A stretch of 64,000 nt of DNA, from contig NC_057762.1 in the NCBI RefSeq assembly GCF_010389155.1, forward strand, positions 32,238,055 to 32,302,054. Direction: 5' to 3'. This DNA comes from Erigeron canadensis. Its lineage: Eukaryota; Streptophyta; Magnoliopsida; Asterales; Asteraceae. The position numbers and the translations under genes were made by a program. Shown here piece after piece: positions 12,967-24,890 of this stretch (its first letter is position 1; each line of letters opens with the position of its first letter). The notes under the pieces are model-generated. The model was not told where the DNA came from. It ran no database searches and saw nothing but the letters and a program-made list of their open reading frames with translations.

Positions 12967-13200
12967 GTATCCTGTGAAACTCCGATAGGTGTGCCACTTT
13001 TTTCAGTTAAGGGAAAACTGGATATTGCATAGCATTATAGTTCGTAACTAGTGGTCAACGACCATTAAGAAGTATAAGGTACAGGACTACAGGTATCCCG
13101 TGAAACTTTGATACTTTTTTCATTTGTAGGGGAAAACTGGAAATTGCATAGTATTTTACTTTGTTTTTAGCTGTCAACGATCATTAAGAAGTATAAGGTC
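12967..13200. repeat. Tandem duplication inside an intron, period about 125 bp
   Basis: GTATCCTGTGAAACT (12967) recurs as GTATCCCGTGAAACT (13092). The shared block continues through GGGAAAACTGG and CATTAAGAAGTATAAGGT. The first unit begins exactly at the 5' splice donor of the preceding UBP-like exon. Confidence 0.75.
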
Positions 13201-13952
13201 AATGAGGATAGTTGATAGAATAGATTAATGCATAATGAACAATCTCTACAGGTGTACCAGATTAATTCTAATCATAATTGACTCAGGTTGTGCGTTTTTG
13301 TTCATTGGAGAAACCCAAGGAGGATGAGTTCTTGTTGGAATTGTGAGTTCCCAAAGATCCACCTGGTTTAAATTATACCTATGTCCTACTGGATTAATTT
13401 TTTTCATTTATTTGACTTTTTTGCTTGCATTTCAGGTCAAAATGGAACAGTTATGATGATGTTGTTGAAAGAGTTGCATCACACTTAAACTTAGCCGATT
13501 CATCAAAAGTTAGGCTCACATCTCATAACTATTATTCCCAGCAACCGAACTCCCTACCAATCAATGACCGAGTGCACAAACATCTGCTAAGCATGCTGAT
13601 CCACCACAATCAGGTTATTTCTAATTTTGTTTGTGTGATTGATTTACTTGTGGATAGCATGCAATTAATATGTTTTTCGCTAAGCATGCTGAGATTTTAG
13701 TTCCTTTTTTTATCCTCATACATGCAATTCATATTTTTTTGTTTAGTTATTCAGCTTTCTGGAATGTTCTTGAACTTAGCATTTTAGGTATACCTGATCT
13801 GCTTTATCACTTCCAAACATGACCTCTTTTGATCTGTTCACTTTTTGTAGGCAGTGACCCGCTAAGTTTCCATCTCTTTAAAGTTTGAATGGTTTCCATT
13901 CTTAGGTTGAGGCCTCCTTTTATAACTAGGACAAATTTAAAAATTAGGACTA

Positions 13953-15317
13953 GAGTAAATTACTGAAATAATACCTGTGGTTTGGCCCAAATGATTGGTT
14001 TCATACCTACAAGATCGAAATTACGCCAATGACAGGGCCGGCTTAATATTTTGGGGGCCTTAGGCTGGACCAGTTTGGTGGCATAGTTCGTTGGCATACA
14101 AATCAAGTATAGTAGGTTTTAAGGTTTGACCCGAAAAGCCGTTTTTTTATAAGCGGCACATTAGGATTGATAGGAAAAGTACTTACAATGTGCTTCAAGT
14201 AGCTACAAATACAATACATAACAAAATTACATGCATTTCTAGTAAGTAAAAAACAAAGAATCAAGTGATACTAAGTTACTAACCACAAACATTGATGCAT
14301 CTCTATTGGTATCAATTAATAGAGATGCATCAATCCTAATTTTTTTATATAAAAAAATTTGATACTAACTATGTAAAATATTAATGATGTTTTTATACAA
14401 AACTAAAATATATTTTGTAAGTTTTAAATATTTTATTAAGAAATAATGAATTTGATAAAAATATAATAATAGATTATTTTATAGTAATAAATTTTTATAT
14501 AATACAATTTTTTTTATAGATAATAACTCTAAATTACACAGATGGTACGTGTAGTTTGTATAATATTATATGTTTCATACCTTACATGTAAGGCATGTGA
14601 GGCTAACGACACAACTAACGACCGTCAACGCGAGGTATGATCCGAGTGCGAAATTGTAAACCATGGGTATCATTGGCGTAATTTCGATCTTGCAGGTAGG
14701 GCTGTTAATGGGTTCGGGTTCAGGTTAGCGGGTGCGGGTTGGTGGGTTGAAAAACCCTAACCCACAACCCGCCAACCCATGGCCCAACCCATATGACATG
14801 ATAAGCAAATATATATAAATATATAACGGAATAAATCAACCAATATTAAGCTCTATCATTGAAGTGTACGCTGAAATCAAAAAGTACTAAAAAAGAACGA
14901 AATACGAGGGTATTGTTAGAACTTGACACAAATTTAATAAACTTAGTGTCTCACCCAACATTAGTTAGCATCTCACAAAATTTTGAATCATCCTCTTATT
15001 TTAGATGTGAAGTTAGGTTAGATTAGATATATAGAAAATGAGATGGGGCGTATGGATAAGCAGATTGTAAATGTATAAGATATTATATATAAATCAAATA
15101 ATTTTAAGATATTGGGTTGGCGGGTCGACCTGACAACCCAACCTAGACCCAACCCGAAAAAATTCAGGTTGGCGGATTGGTGGGTCGAAAATCCCCAACC
15201 CTAACCTGACTTTTTTCGGGTTGGGTTCAGGTTGGGTTTCGGGTTGGGTCGAGGTTGACAGCCCTACTTGCATGTATGATTCGACCAAACCACATGTACT
15301 ATTTCAGTAAATTACTC
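13953..15317. mobile_element. Mutator-like element with perfect 9-bp target duplication
   Basis: The ends are perfect inverted repeats for 18 bp (GAGTAAATTACTGAAATA), and similarity continues for roughly 80 bp through the block reading AAGATCGAAATTACGCCAAT. Both sides are flanked by the identical 9-mer TTAGGACTA (13944-13952 and 15318-15326). A 9-bp duplication with long inverted repeats is diagnostic of Mutator-like elements. It carries no transposase frame. A hAT element has inserted into its right inverted repeat. It lies in the intron between the 13436 and 15433 exons of copy A. Confidence 0.85.
14697..15266. mobile_element. Non-autonomous hAT element nested in the Mutator-like element
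   Basis: The ends are TAGGGCTGTTAA and TTGACAGCCCTA, standard plant hAT inverted repeats. The flanking 8-mers are CTTGCAGG (14689-14696) and CTTGCATG (15267-15274), an 8-bp target duplication with one later mismatch. The subterminal regions are rich in GGGTTGGCGGGT-type words. No transposase frame is present. Removing it restores a continuous inverted-repeat arm of the host element. Confidence 0.85.
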
Positions 15318-18300
15318 TTAGGACTACTTTTGTTAAAATGACTATTTTTTTCCTAGGTAAATGGGTTCACCCTGGTTAGACTTGACAAATTTGATTGCAT
15401 GTGTGTACTCATTATATGTGTTGATGTGCACAGACTTCAGATATTTTGTATTATGAAGTACTGGATATTCCTTTTTGTGAATCGCAAGGCCTCAAATCCC
15501 TAAAGGTTTCTTTTCATCATGCAACAAAAGATGAAGTAAGTGTTGATTTATAGCCATCCCTCTTCTACTTGTTTGAATCGCTTATGTTATCTGATATATT
15601 TCTTTTGACAATTGCTAGGTAGTCATACGTATCATCAGATTGCCAAAACAGAGCACTGTGAGAGATGTAATCAATGATCTTAAGACCAAGGTAAGCTATC
15701 TTACTCGTGTTGCTGCTAGATGCTGGCTGGACATGTTAGGTTGAGTTGGATAATGGGCTAAAGGGTAATTTATTATTGGCTTGTTGATGTTGATCTGGTT
15801 GCAAAACTCATTAATAAGAACCAACTTTTTTTTGTGTTAATGAAATTCATATAGAAGGGTTAGATGAATTAAAAGTTCACTCCGGGATACTTTTTGCCTG
15901 TTTGACCCATTTGAGTGTTCCCTATCTAGCTAGTCATGTGGATGCTGCCTGTTAGAACCAAAGAATCCAAACATAACCTGAGCAACTCATTCATAAGCAA
16001 ATAATTTGAAGTTGCCGCATTACCAATTCCTTTTTAACAACAAATTTTATCTGTTCCATTGTCATGTCTATTTACAGACCTTATTTTGCAGTCCTTTAAA
16101 GCATGCTTTTTTTTTTACAATTATCTTCTATACTTGACTGGTCAATGTATCATGGGACAGGTTGAGTTGTCAAATCGAGATGCAGAGCTTCGTTTGCTTG
16201 AGGTTTTTTACCACAAGATTTACAAGGTATTGAACATTTTCATATTTTTTCGCATTCCCATGGGGTACGTACACGTTTATATGATGTAGAGCCCTATGTC
16301 ATGCAATTATAGTCAATTCTATCTTTCTAGTCAATATAAGCTGCAAACCTTCGTACATGTTAACTTTATTGTCTATGAAGTTGAAGCCTTATTCCTAACT
16401 TCTCTAGTCTTCTGTAACTATTATTAATTATGGTGTAATTCTCATTATCTGCAGATTTTCTCTCAACGATAAAATTGAGAACATTAATGATCAGTACTGG
16501 ACTTTGCGTGCTGAGGAGGTATGCTCTAAATATATTACTTGAGGTTGCAAAATCGCTCGACTGTGTGTGGGATGGGTAACAGTTAAAATTTGGTTTTGTT
16601 TAAATGCGTGATTCTTATGTGAGTCGGCATTAGATGGTTCGGGTTGGGCTAACATGCCAATAAGTTCTTGCCCATTTGTTTCAGTTTTGTAGTTAGTTTA
16701 GTTAACGAACATAGTTACAAGAACTATCTTTCTAAGTTGTATGATTTCTTCATATAAAGCGATTAGGACATACTAACCGTTTAAAGACATGTTAAATGAT
16801 CTTTGTCCAACTCAACATCTATCATATTAGCTAGTTTTAAAAAGTTAACTTGTTATAAACCGTTACCAATATATCCAACTCAAATTGATTTGTTTCCATA
16901 GGCTGAAACTGCCACATGTAGTTTTCTCTGGGCAAATTTGTCATCCATATATTAATTTTTATTTCTGCAAGGTTTTTGAGACTACCTTTCTTACAGATTC
17001 CAGACGAGGAAAAGGAGCTGGGTCCTCAGGATCGCCTGATTCATGCTTATCATTTTACAAAAAATACTTCTCAGCAAGTTCGGAACTTTGGAGAACCATT
17101 TTTCCTGCTTATTCAAGAAGGTGAAACATTAGCTGAAGTTAAAGTACGCATACAGAAGAAATTACAGGTTCCAAATTATGAATTTTCCAAGGTATTTTGC
17201 TTCCTTCTACCACCAATAGTTTTCCTCTATAGCATATCGTCATTTTTGTGGATGCCTTTTACTCCGTTATCTTACTTTAAAACCATTATGTATCAGTGGA
17301 AGTTTGCATTTGTATCTTTGGGCCGGCCTACATACCTTCAGGATTCTGATGTTGTCTCCACCCGTTTTCAGGTCAACATTGATAGCTTTTCATCTCGTTA
17401 GATATTATATATGTATGTATGTATGAGTGTATTAACTAGATCTAGTGGGTATCTTTTGGCTTCAGGGACGAGAAGTTTATGGTGCTTGGGAACAGTACTT
17501 AGGGTTGGAGCACTCCGAAAATACATCAAAACGATCATATGCTGCAAGTCAGGTACATTTATTATCGTGACGTGGTGCTTGGGGTTAATGCTTTGATCCC
17601 TGAAACAAGAAGTTGATATATATTTTTAGCAAGACAAATTTGAGTCAATACTTTCTAATGAGATAGAAAATTGAAAAAGTCTACTTCAAGTAGAGGGATT
17701 CAAATATCTAAGCTACTACTTGATGGGGACAACTATATATATACTTGTAATAAAAGGTGATGTGCAGTTTCAAAGTAATAATGGTATTGAATTATCCAAA
17801 TCATGCAATGAATCTGTAATAAAGTCAGAAGTAGTGTTTGGATATACTTTTGTGTTTTGACAATTAATGACAGAAGAGTTTGTTTACGTAGTTGATATAC
17901 AAATGATGTTTCCGTACATAGAAAAGTAGAAACGTCTTTTGAGATTGAATTAGAAAACTCAAATTCGTAGTATTGTTGTAGCAGTTGACGTGAAAGTATT
18001 ATATTAATCAAAATACCAAAGACAGAATGTATTATTCAACATTTAAAACTGGTCATCACGAGTACAACTCGCAATAATCAGATAATCGGTTCCAAAAAGC
18101 TAACCCATACACCCCCTATATAAAAACATTATAAAGTGATTAAACCTACTATTGGTTTTTGTAGATCGGAAACACATCCGAGAAACGGGTCAGAATCCAC
18201 AACTAGCTAGAAGCATAACATCAGTGAAGGCTGTACCATCCTGTTTACCATCTTTTAAAGGACGCGCAAGGACATGTTGGGAAAAAAAGTGTTAGATGAA

Positions 18301-18681
18301 TGAAAGCAACGTAGCACCAACCGAAATATAATGTTAGTGATGATTGGGCTTATGTGGAATGCTTGTTATCTCATTTGCTGTTACGTTTAAAAGAAACCGT
18401 TGTCGTGCTGGTAAAACCCTTTTCGGACAATAGCTATGGCATGGTAATGGATGGTTTCTAAACAGTTTCCTGTAGGAACTTGTATAATATAATGTATCAG
18501 TTTTGGTTGATTCATCTCATGATTACACGTCATTGAAATATGCACAAGTTAACATCTGAATCTATTGTACATATTTACATTTCAGGGAATGTGCAAAGAG
18601 AAATATTATTTCGTGACGATATTTTTTTTCCCCAATATTTTATATCTTCTTTTTACCCTTAAAAATCTTAATATGTATCAG

Positions 18682-18757
18682 TGGAAGTTTGCATTTTACG
18701 TTTAGGGTAATCGTACATACTTTCAGGATTTTTGATGTTGTCTCCACCTATATTCAG
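18682..18757 (+). pseudogene. Orphan copy of a UBP12/13-like exon
   Basis: This segment and its splice-acceptor context (TATGTATCAG then TGGAAGTTTGCATTT) repeat the copy A exon at 17297-17371, about 1.4 kb downstream of it and past the end of the gene. It carries several substitutions and an in-frame stop. It is either the trace of another lost array member or an exon carried by a transposon. Confidence 0.7.
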
Positions 18758-19551
18758 GTTAACACATCTCTTTATCCATCTTCTTCTCTCCCCTTTGTTT
18801 GATGCGCAAATGTACGTCAACCAGTCTCATAATTCTTGGTCTGACATTTATCACCTGTTAGAGGCCCATCCCCTGAGTCCGACTCATAAAGTTGGTTTTT
18901 TCAGTTTACATGTATTTTTCTCATTTTTATATGCAATTCAATCTTTTTTAGCCAAGTTATTTTTCACTTTTAATATAAATGTAAGTTTATATATTTCTAT
19001 GTTTTACAAACCATTTTAAGTTATTCTAGAAAGTTTTAATTCTTCATAAAGTTGACATGCTAAAGGTTCTGGTTTTGAAGGTTAGAATTTTCTGCTTAAA
19101 ACTAAAAAAAAAAAGAAAGAAAAGAAGCTGCAACTGTAATTGAAAAGAAGTTATTTTTTAAAAGGATATATCATTTTTCATTTATGTTTTATTAAGTCGA
19201 TGTTAAAAATCAAACACCTCAATTGAATTTGGGGCATAATTTATGTCACATGGATCTCCAAGTTAAAAAAAATAGTAATAAGAATTTACTGTATATATTT
19301 GACCACTAGGTAACATAATACAAAACACAAAAATACTGAGTACACCAAAATATTGGGAAAAATTCAAACACATAAAATTATGTATAATACTGTTTTTTTT
19401 TAATTAAAAACAGCAAAAATAAATTATATTAGGGAAAAAAAAGTTTATCACTTTGTAATGTTATTGTTAAACACTAAAATGTTACGATTTTTTACTAGAA
19501 TATGATTGGAAGGATTATTGAAAACGCATCGATATACTTTTAATGTGTTAT

Positions 19552-19580
19552 CCTGCGTATTACGCGGGTTAATAATCTAG
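19552..19580 (+). mobile_element. Helitron-type 3' terminus
   Basis: A hairpin (CCTGCGT, loop ATT, ACGCGGG; one G-T pair) is followed by TTAATAATCTAG and then T. This is the canonical arrangement of a plant Helitron 3' end (hairpin, short spacer, CTRR, insertion before T). A matching 5' TC end was not found upstream with confidence, so the extent of the element is unknown. Confidence 0.5.
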
Positions 19581-19822
19581 TACAATATAGAAGAGTGGAT
19601 TGAATATATCAAAACTAATTACTTTCGTATTAAATGTTTTTAGAGCATTTACTAACATTAAAAAAGATTATTTTAAAGTATTAATCAAAAATCAATTTTT
19701 GAAAAAAGTTTTGCTGATGACAGCTTTATGGGCTATTTTTGACATATGTAAGTTAGTTATACTTTAACCATAAATATGATAGCTGGGTTTTTATGCGACA
19801 AGTAATTTCTTTTTTTTATTTT

Positions 19823-19991
19823 GGAAAATGATTAATCCTCCTAATCAAATAGCCCGATAATTTTGCTAGCTATGAGATGATGACATGAGGAAAAATCAAG
19901 GGGCAAGATTAGGAAAGAGAATTAGTGGATAACACATATTACGTATTAGGAGGATTATTAGGCTATTTGGTCAGAAGGATTTATCATTTTT
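19823..19991. mobile_element. MITE with GGAAAATGATTAATCC ends
   Basis: The left end GGAAAATGATTAATCCTCCT is mirrored at the right end (GAAGGATTTATCATTTTTC). The interior ATGACATGAGGAAAAATCAAG resembles the element at 39013-39190, which has the same ends. Superfamily not determined. Confidence 0.6.
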
Positions 19992-20502
19992 CTTTTAATT
20001 TTATACCTATTCTTTAATTTTTAACCACGTGAAGTTAGGTTTATTTATCATTTTGAATTCAAATACCAGTATAGAAATGTCATCAATTCATCATGCCAAA
20101 GGTATACAACTCCATGGATATAAATCAGATAGTAATAGTTCACGCCGTACCAACAAAAACCCTAAAAAAGAGGTCGTCTAAGTTTCTGAAGCTGCGGCAG
20201 CTCGAGCTCCGCATTTGGTGACGATATATATATCTGATCTAGGTAAATCTCGACTCTAACCATATATATACGTATATCACTACTATATATAATATTTAAA
20301 CTTTTGCTGTACATATATCCTATATCATTTTAATTACTTATATATGTATATGTATGTTTTAAGTGTGTGATGTGTCACATGTTTCTTTTGGCCTACATTG
20401 ATCTGCCCTTAATTAATATTGAACGGATCGATATCTTACTTGCCAAAATTTTGAATTTGAATCGACACCCGGTAATCCGGTATATATATGAGTGAGTCTC
20501 AA

Positions 20503-20751
20503 AAGCAGCATGGTTAGATTAGTGGTAAACATTCTTGTCTCTGGAGACAGAGGTCATGGGTTCGATCCTCATCCCATGCAAAGGTTGAAGGGGCTTTTCT
20601 ACCATTTAGGTAGAAACTGGAAGCAACCTCTCTACTTACGTAGAGGTAAGGTCTGCCTACATCTTAACCTCCCCCATACACCGTCGAGATATTGGGGCTC
20701 AAAACCCACAAAAGGCGGCATTGGACAGTTACTTATTTATTTATTTTTTTT
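20503..20751 (+). mobile_element. tRNA-derived SINE with T-rich 3' end, copy 1
   Basis: The element starts AAGCAGCATGG, has an A-box-like TGGTTAGATTAGTGG and a B box (GGTTCGATCCT), and ends in a T-rich tract. It is about 85% identical to the inverted copy at 22972-23219. A T-rich 3' end is known for the Au SINE family, which is a plausible but unverified assignment. Only a weak TCAAAA repeat could be a target duplication. The 107-codon open frame across it is incidental. Confidence 0.8.
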
Positions 20752-21058
20752 CAAAATAAGGCGAGGAGCTAGCACATATATACATCATCATAAGCAAATG
20801 TATGATTTTGCATAACCAAATAGAAACCGATTTTTCCATAATCAGGATATTTTAAAGGATGTAATTAACCTCTTTTATTTTTATTAATAAAAAATACAAA
20901 AATATTTTTATATTTTTTCAAAGGTAGGCTGTCCTCTGGTGAAGATGTACGAAAACTTTTGACAATGTTGATCAATTTTATCACATTTAAAATCTGGCAA
21001 CCACACACGTGCTGCATTAATTTGGTGTAAGATTTTGTCGTTTGGTTCTCGTAGGCCA

Positions 21059-21690
21059 GGTTTAAGGTGATGTCTTTGGATTTATGCTTGTCTAAAAATA
21101 AATATGAATAATATGAATAAATAATATAGTGTCGTAATTCGTAAACCGAGACCATACAATTATTCAAGTGTATGCTAAAAATTATTATTTTACAACTATT
21201 ATCTAGAACCTCCCAATAATAATCTGACCCCACTCGTTCAATCATAGATCAAAACCTAAATCCCAAATTTATTTATTTATTTTTAACGGCATATTTTGGT
21301 TCAACAGTATGCTTTTTATATACCTAATTCTAATTTTAAAGAAAACCTATACTGAAAAAACCCTGTCTCCATTTCTGATGACATCATTTTGCTCACATCA
21401 AGATTTATACCCAAGATCTTTCAGTCTCAAGTTCCATCATATACCAATTCATCTATTGATAATTGGTAATTCTAAGTTTTGAAAAGCAAAATGGTCTGCT
21501 GTATCACAAAAGTGGCAAGACATTGTAACTTTTAATCCGGTGTCGTGTTCGTGTTTGGAAAAACTGACACAATAAGTTATCGTGTCGTGTTCATGTTTAA
21601 TCTTGTCGTGTTCGTGTCTTATCGTGTTGTGTCGGACACGATATGCCAGCTCTAGTTTAAGGTGATGTCTTTGGATTATTTATGCTTGTA
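21059..21690. repeat. Direct repeat flanking a hAT-like right end
   Basis: The word GTTTAAGGTGATGTCTTTGG followed by ATTTATGCTTG occurs near 21059 and, with a small insertion, near 21655. Just before the second copy lies GTCGTGTTCGTGTC-type repetition ending GCCAGCTCTA, resembling the right end of a plant hAT MITE. It may mark a rearranged duplication associated with that element. Confidence 0.45.
21282..21470 (-). repeat. SINE-like retroposon fragment, family 2
   Basis: A diverged relative of 1735-1885, sharing AACGGCATATTTTGGT-like, ATACCTAATTCTAATT-like and TTGCTCACATCAAGATT-like blocks in order. The tRNA-like promoter is nearly erased. Confidence 0.4.
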
Positions 21691-22951
21691 TATTATCTCG
21701 TTTGCATACCTCAAAGTAACGCAACCATTTGTTTGACTCTCCAAATTCTGAAAGGTTCAAAAATTTTAATATATATGGTAAATGCATCTTTATTTCCAAC
21801 TGGTGTTGTTAGGATGTTTAATTAAGATTCTACGTACCACAGATCGGGTGTAATTAAGATGTTTCTCCATTCGTACTCTTGTGAATAAGTAATTAACTAT
21901 GATACACAAATAAGCAATTAATAATTGTAAAATGTAGTCCTATGATCTCTTTCGCTACATTACATAAACGCAATTATGTGCGTAAAAACTTAACCGAATT
22001 GATTACGAAATATAGATGATGATTCTAATTAATCAAACAATCTTTTAGAGCTACAAAATTTTCAATGCTTAATTGGTTGATCCGTTGATGAATAATGGTG
22101 CGAACTACTGTCCTTCATGTATATATTAACTAGTATCACGAACACTTCTCATAACAACAGCAACAGTTCCATCTTACTTCAACAAACTCCTGCACAAAAT
22201 GAGCCCGCCAACTAACTTTACATGCTATTGTATTGGTGAAAGTAAGATTTGTTAGTACCACTATGATAAAGCCGAGTTGTTAGTTTTGGGGGAAAGAAAG
22301 AAGAAAATAAATATGGTGGGATATGGCTATGGCCAGGTACAGGGAAGAAGAAAGGGTGAAAGAATAAAGAAAAAAAAGGGTAAGGAAACTTATTTTATAT
22401 AGGGCAAAACAACAACAATAACTGTACCCAATCTCTGAACAGAGAAAAAAAAAATACGTGAAGAAGTAGAAAGAGAATGAGGGAGAGCCAGGTGTTTTTT
22501 GCCATTGGTTGCACAGATTCTGTGTTGTTTTTTGTCCATTCACGTAATTTTCACTTAAAAAAGATAAGATAAGATCACTTAACAAGAACCTGACATACTT
22601 TTAAAATATTGACTTTTTCAACACTCAATATACTCCGTATTACTCTATATAATTCTTTACTTTCGCCTTTTGCTTTATCACTTCTGTTTCCCATGTAAGT
22701 TTTTACTCTCATCTATGATCTCTCTCTCTTATCTTTTATCTCCTCTAACAAAACAAGACCACCTTCTGACCGGAGTTTATTGCCGTCATCGGAGTTTTAG
22801 GATAATGGCAATGGTCTAGGCACGGGGCTAGGCATGGCCCGGTAAACACTGCCACTAAGCTTTAGGCATGGGATAGGCATGGAGCTTTTAGGCAAACAGT
22901 GCCGCTGAGGCATGGGAGAGGGATTGAGTTTTTGAACTTTGTAAGAGGTTA
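21471..22951. other. Gene-free stretch between repeats
   Basis: AT-rich sequence with A-rich runs and CTCTCT microsatellite near 22720. No frame with recognisable content or splice structure. Confidence 0.45.
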
Positions 22952-22971
22952 TATTTGACCAAAAAGTGACT

Positions 22972-23219
22972 AAAAAAAGTAAGGAAGGAAGTAACTGCTC
23001 AATGCCGTCTCCTACGGGTTTGAGCCCCAATAACTCGACGGTGTATTGGGGAGGTTAAGATGTAAGCAGACCTTACCTCTACCTAAGTAGAGAGGCTGCC
23101 TCCAGTTTTTATCTAAATGGTAGAAAAGACTCTCCATCCTTTGCATGAGATGAGGATCGAACTCATGACCTCTGTCTCCAGAGGCAAGGGTGTTTACCAT
23201 TGATCCAACCATGCTGCTT
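22972..23219 (-). mobile_element. tRNA-derived SINE, copy 2, with perfect 20-bp target duplication
   Basis: This is the inverted second copy of the SINE at 20503. On the minus strand it starts AAGCAGCATGGTTGG, has a B box (GTTCGATCCTC) and ends with a T-rich tail. It is bracketed by two identical 20-mers, TATTTGACCAAAAAGTGACT, at 22952-22971 and 23220-23239. A long perfect duplication of this kind marks target-primed retroposition and fixes both ends exactly. It also shows the insertion is fairly young. Confidence 0.92.
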
Positions 23220-23239
23220 TATTTGACCAAAAAGTGACT

Positions 23240-24890
23240 GTTTGGACTTAAATAAATAAAAAAAAAAGGTTCCTTGTAGTGAAGCTTTTTTGTTGCAGGT
23301 GGAGAAGACGACCAATATATATAGTTGTAGACCAAATTTCCATGAACCTTTTTTTTGTTCAGTTTTCAATTCACCCCTTGTGTTTAAACTAATTTTTGTT
23401 TTACCCCTTTAACTATTATTTGTCATTTAATCGGGAAAGTTTTTAATATTTGTGAAAAAAAAAAATCTTCGTTGCCATTTTTATTAAGTATTTGTACCGC
23501 TAATTTTTTATTAAGTATTATGTAATTTTTTTATATCGGTTTTATGTTTTTTATTTATTAAGTATTATGTTTTTTTTGGTTAAATGTTTTCTTTTACGAT
23601 TTTTATGTAATTTCCTTTTTCGGTTTTATGTAATTCTAATTTTAAATGAATGAATTATGTTTTATTATTTACTTGTTTAAATTAAATATATTATGAATTA
23701 AAAATTAAAAGATTAAATTATTTAAGGTATGGGGAGCAGGGGAGGCATTGTTGCCATGGGTTAAGCATAATTAGGCATGACTTAGACATGAAATGATGTG
23801 AAGGTATATTATTGGTGGATTGCTAGGCATGACTATGCATGATTGACATCCTCCTTACAACCTTGCTCCTACCAGGTCTGCCAACCTCACCCTCTCCCCT
23901 CCCTTCCCTCTATATATTTTCTCACTCTTTATCTACCACCATCTCCACCGACCTGACCAATTTTCAGCCTTTGACCACCATTGACCGCCGTTGACCATCG
24001 TCCACAGAATCATCTCCTCCACCCACCATTTATACAACCTTGCTTCCACCTTATTTTCTCCCTTGTTTTATTATGTTTTGCCCAAAAAAGGGAAAAAAAA
24101 AAGTTCCATAATAAAACCACTAACTCCACCGAAATTTGGAAGACGGTCAAAAGACTCAAAACCACCGAAAATCTCGAAAACAAAATCAAAACCGAATTTA
24201 GGTCCAACCACCGAAAACCGGTATACTATACCACCGAAATCAAATTCCCTGTTATATCTCGGTTAATTCTAGGTGAAGACGTCCATTTTACGCCCCCCAC
24301 GTATAATATAACTCGGCCTTTTTTGGAAAAGATTATATTCCAAGTTAAGTTTCACTTAAAGATGAGATTTCTGTTGTATTAATCATTTAACTGATTAGCG
24401 TTGATAAGTTTTCTCAACGCATGTTAACCATGTTCTTCAATTCCGGGCTTATTTTGTTTAAATGGAAATAATAAAAAATGAGTTTCTAAAACTAATGCGG
24501 CCAAGCAATACATCAAAACCACAAATATTTCATCCATATCATACGATCGAGTATATAGTTTTTGTTCAGCTGTTTCTATCTATATATGATGCATATACAA
24601 TATATGTGATTTTTTTTTTTTGGCTATTTACCCTCTACTATTTGCCTATTTGGTGTACTTGGGATTTTTTGTTTTGGTAAGCGTTGTGTGGTTAGTTTGC
24701 TACGCAACCCTTAATTACTATGTTTTCATGCTAAAGGATATTTATTCTTGATATTAGTTTGGATGATGTTTTTAAGGCTAGTTTGTGATTGAAAGTACTG
24801 CTGGTTTAGTGCTAATGGGTTAATTTTTGTTGGTTTTAATTAATTTTTTTTTTATTATCAAGTAGTTGATATCCGGCCATCTTCCTAAAA
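23240..24890. other. Gene-free region upstream of UBP-like copy B
   Basis: Repeats of GGCATG-type words (also 22800-22920), a CCACC-rich stretch (23930-24060) and AT-rich sequence. A 133-codon open frame (23981-24382) has a low-complexity Lys/Thr/Asn/Pro composition and no recognised motif. Any promoter of copy B would lie here, but I could not identify one. Confidence 0.4.

Larger units (their letters stand above)
9332..18206 (+). pseudogene. UBP12/13-like pseudogene with Copia gag head (copy A)
   Basis: Exons match the C-terminal half of plant ubiquitin-specific protease UBP12/UBP13 (USP7 type). After the gag head they run: 10050-10130 (LKKEQEEKEQ...YTIIK), 10212-10331, 10434-10556, 11962-12039, 12131-12219, 12490-12593, 12695-12763, 12859-12966, 13287-13342, 13436-13613, 15433-15535, 15619-15690, 16161-16226, 16455-16518, 16997-17191, 17297-17371, 17466-17552 and 18165-18206. 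They cover the ICP0-binding-like and UBL region through to the true C terminus (EKRVRIHN, stop). The MATH domain and the protease core with its Cys and His boxes are absent. Lesions: about 5 bp missing in the gag part near 9713, a frameshift in the 12490 exon before KLNELAGF, and 2 bp missing in the 16455 exon giving an early stop. Splice sites are mostly intact. It cannot encode a deubiquitinase. Confidence 0.85.
18758..20500. other. Gene-free AT-rich stretch with Helitron end and MITE
   Basis: No coding region is supported. It contains a Helitron-type 3' end and a MITE, listed separately, plus poly-A and poly-T runs. Confidence 0.5.

Noticed and set aside
14033..14062. CAGGGCCGGCTTAATATTTT as the left end of a further hAT element inside the Mutator-like element
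   Set aside because: No matching right end or target duplication was found before the nested hAT.
9332..18206. Copy A as a functional ubiquitin protease
   Set aside because: No MATH domain or catalytic Cys and His boxes, and at least three frameshifting lesions.
20503..23219. tRNA genes suggested by A- and B-box-like motifs
   Set aside because: Stems do not close as a cloverleaf and the units are 248-bp SINEs with a target duplication. The open frames over them are incidental.
23981..24382. 133-codon open frame
   Set aside because: Low-complexity composition, an overlapping frame of similar length in another phase and no motif or splice context.
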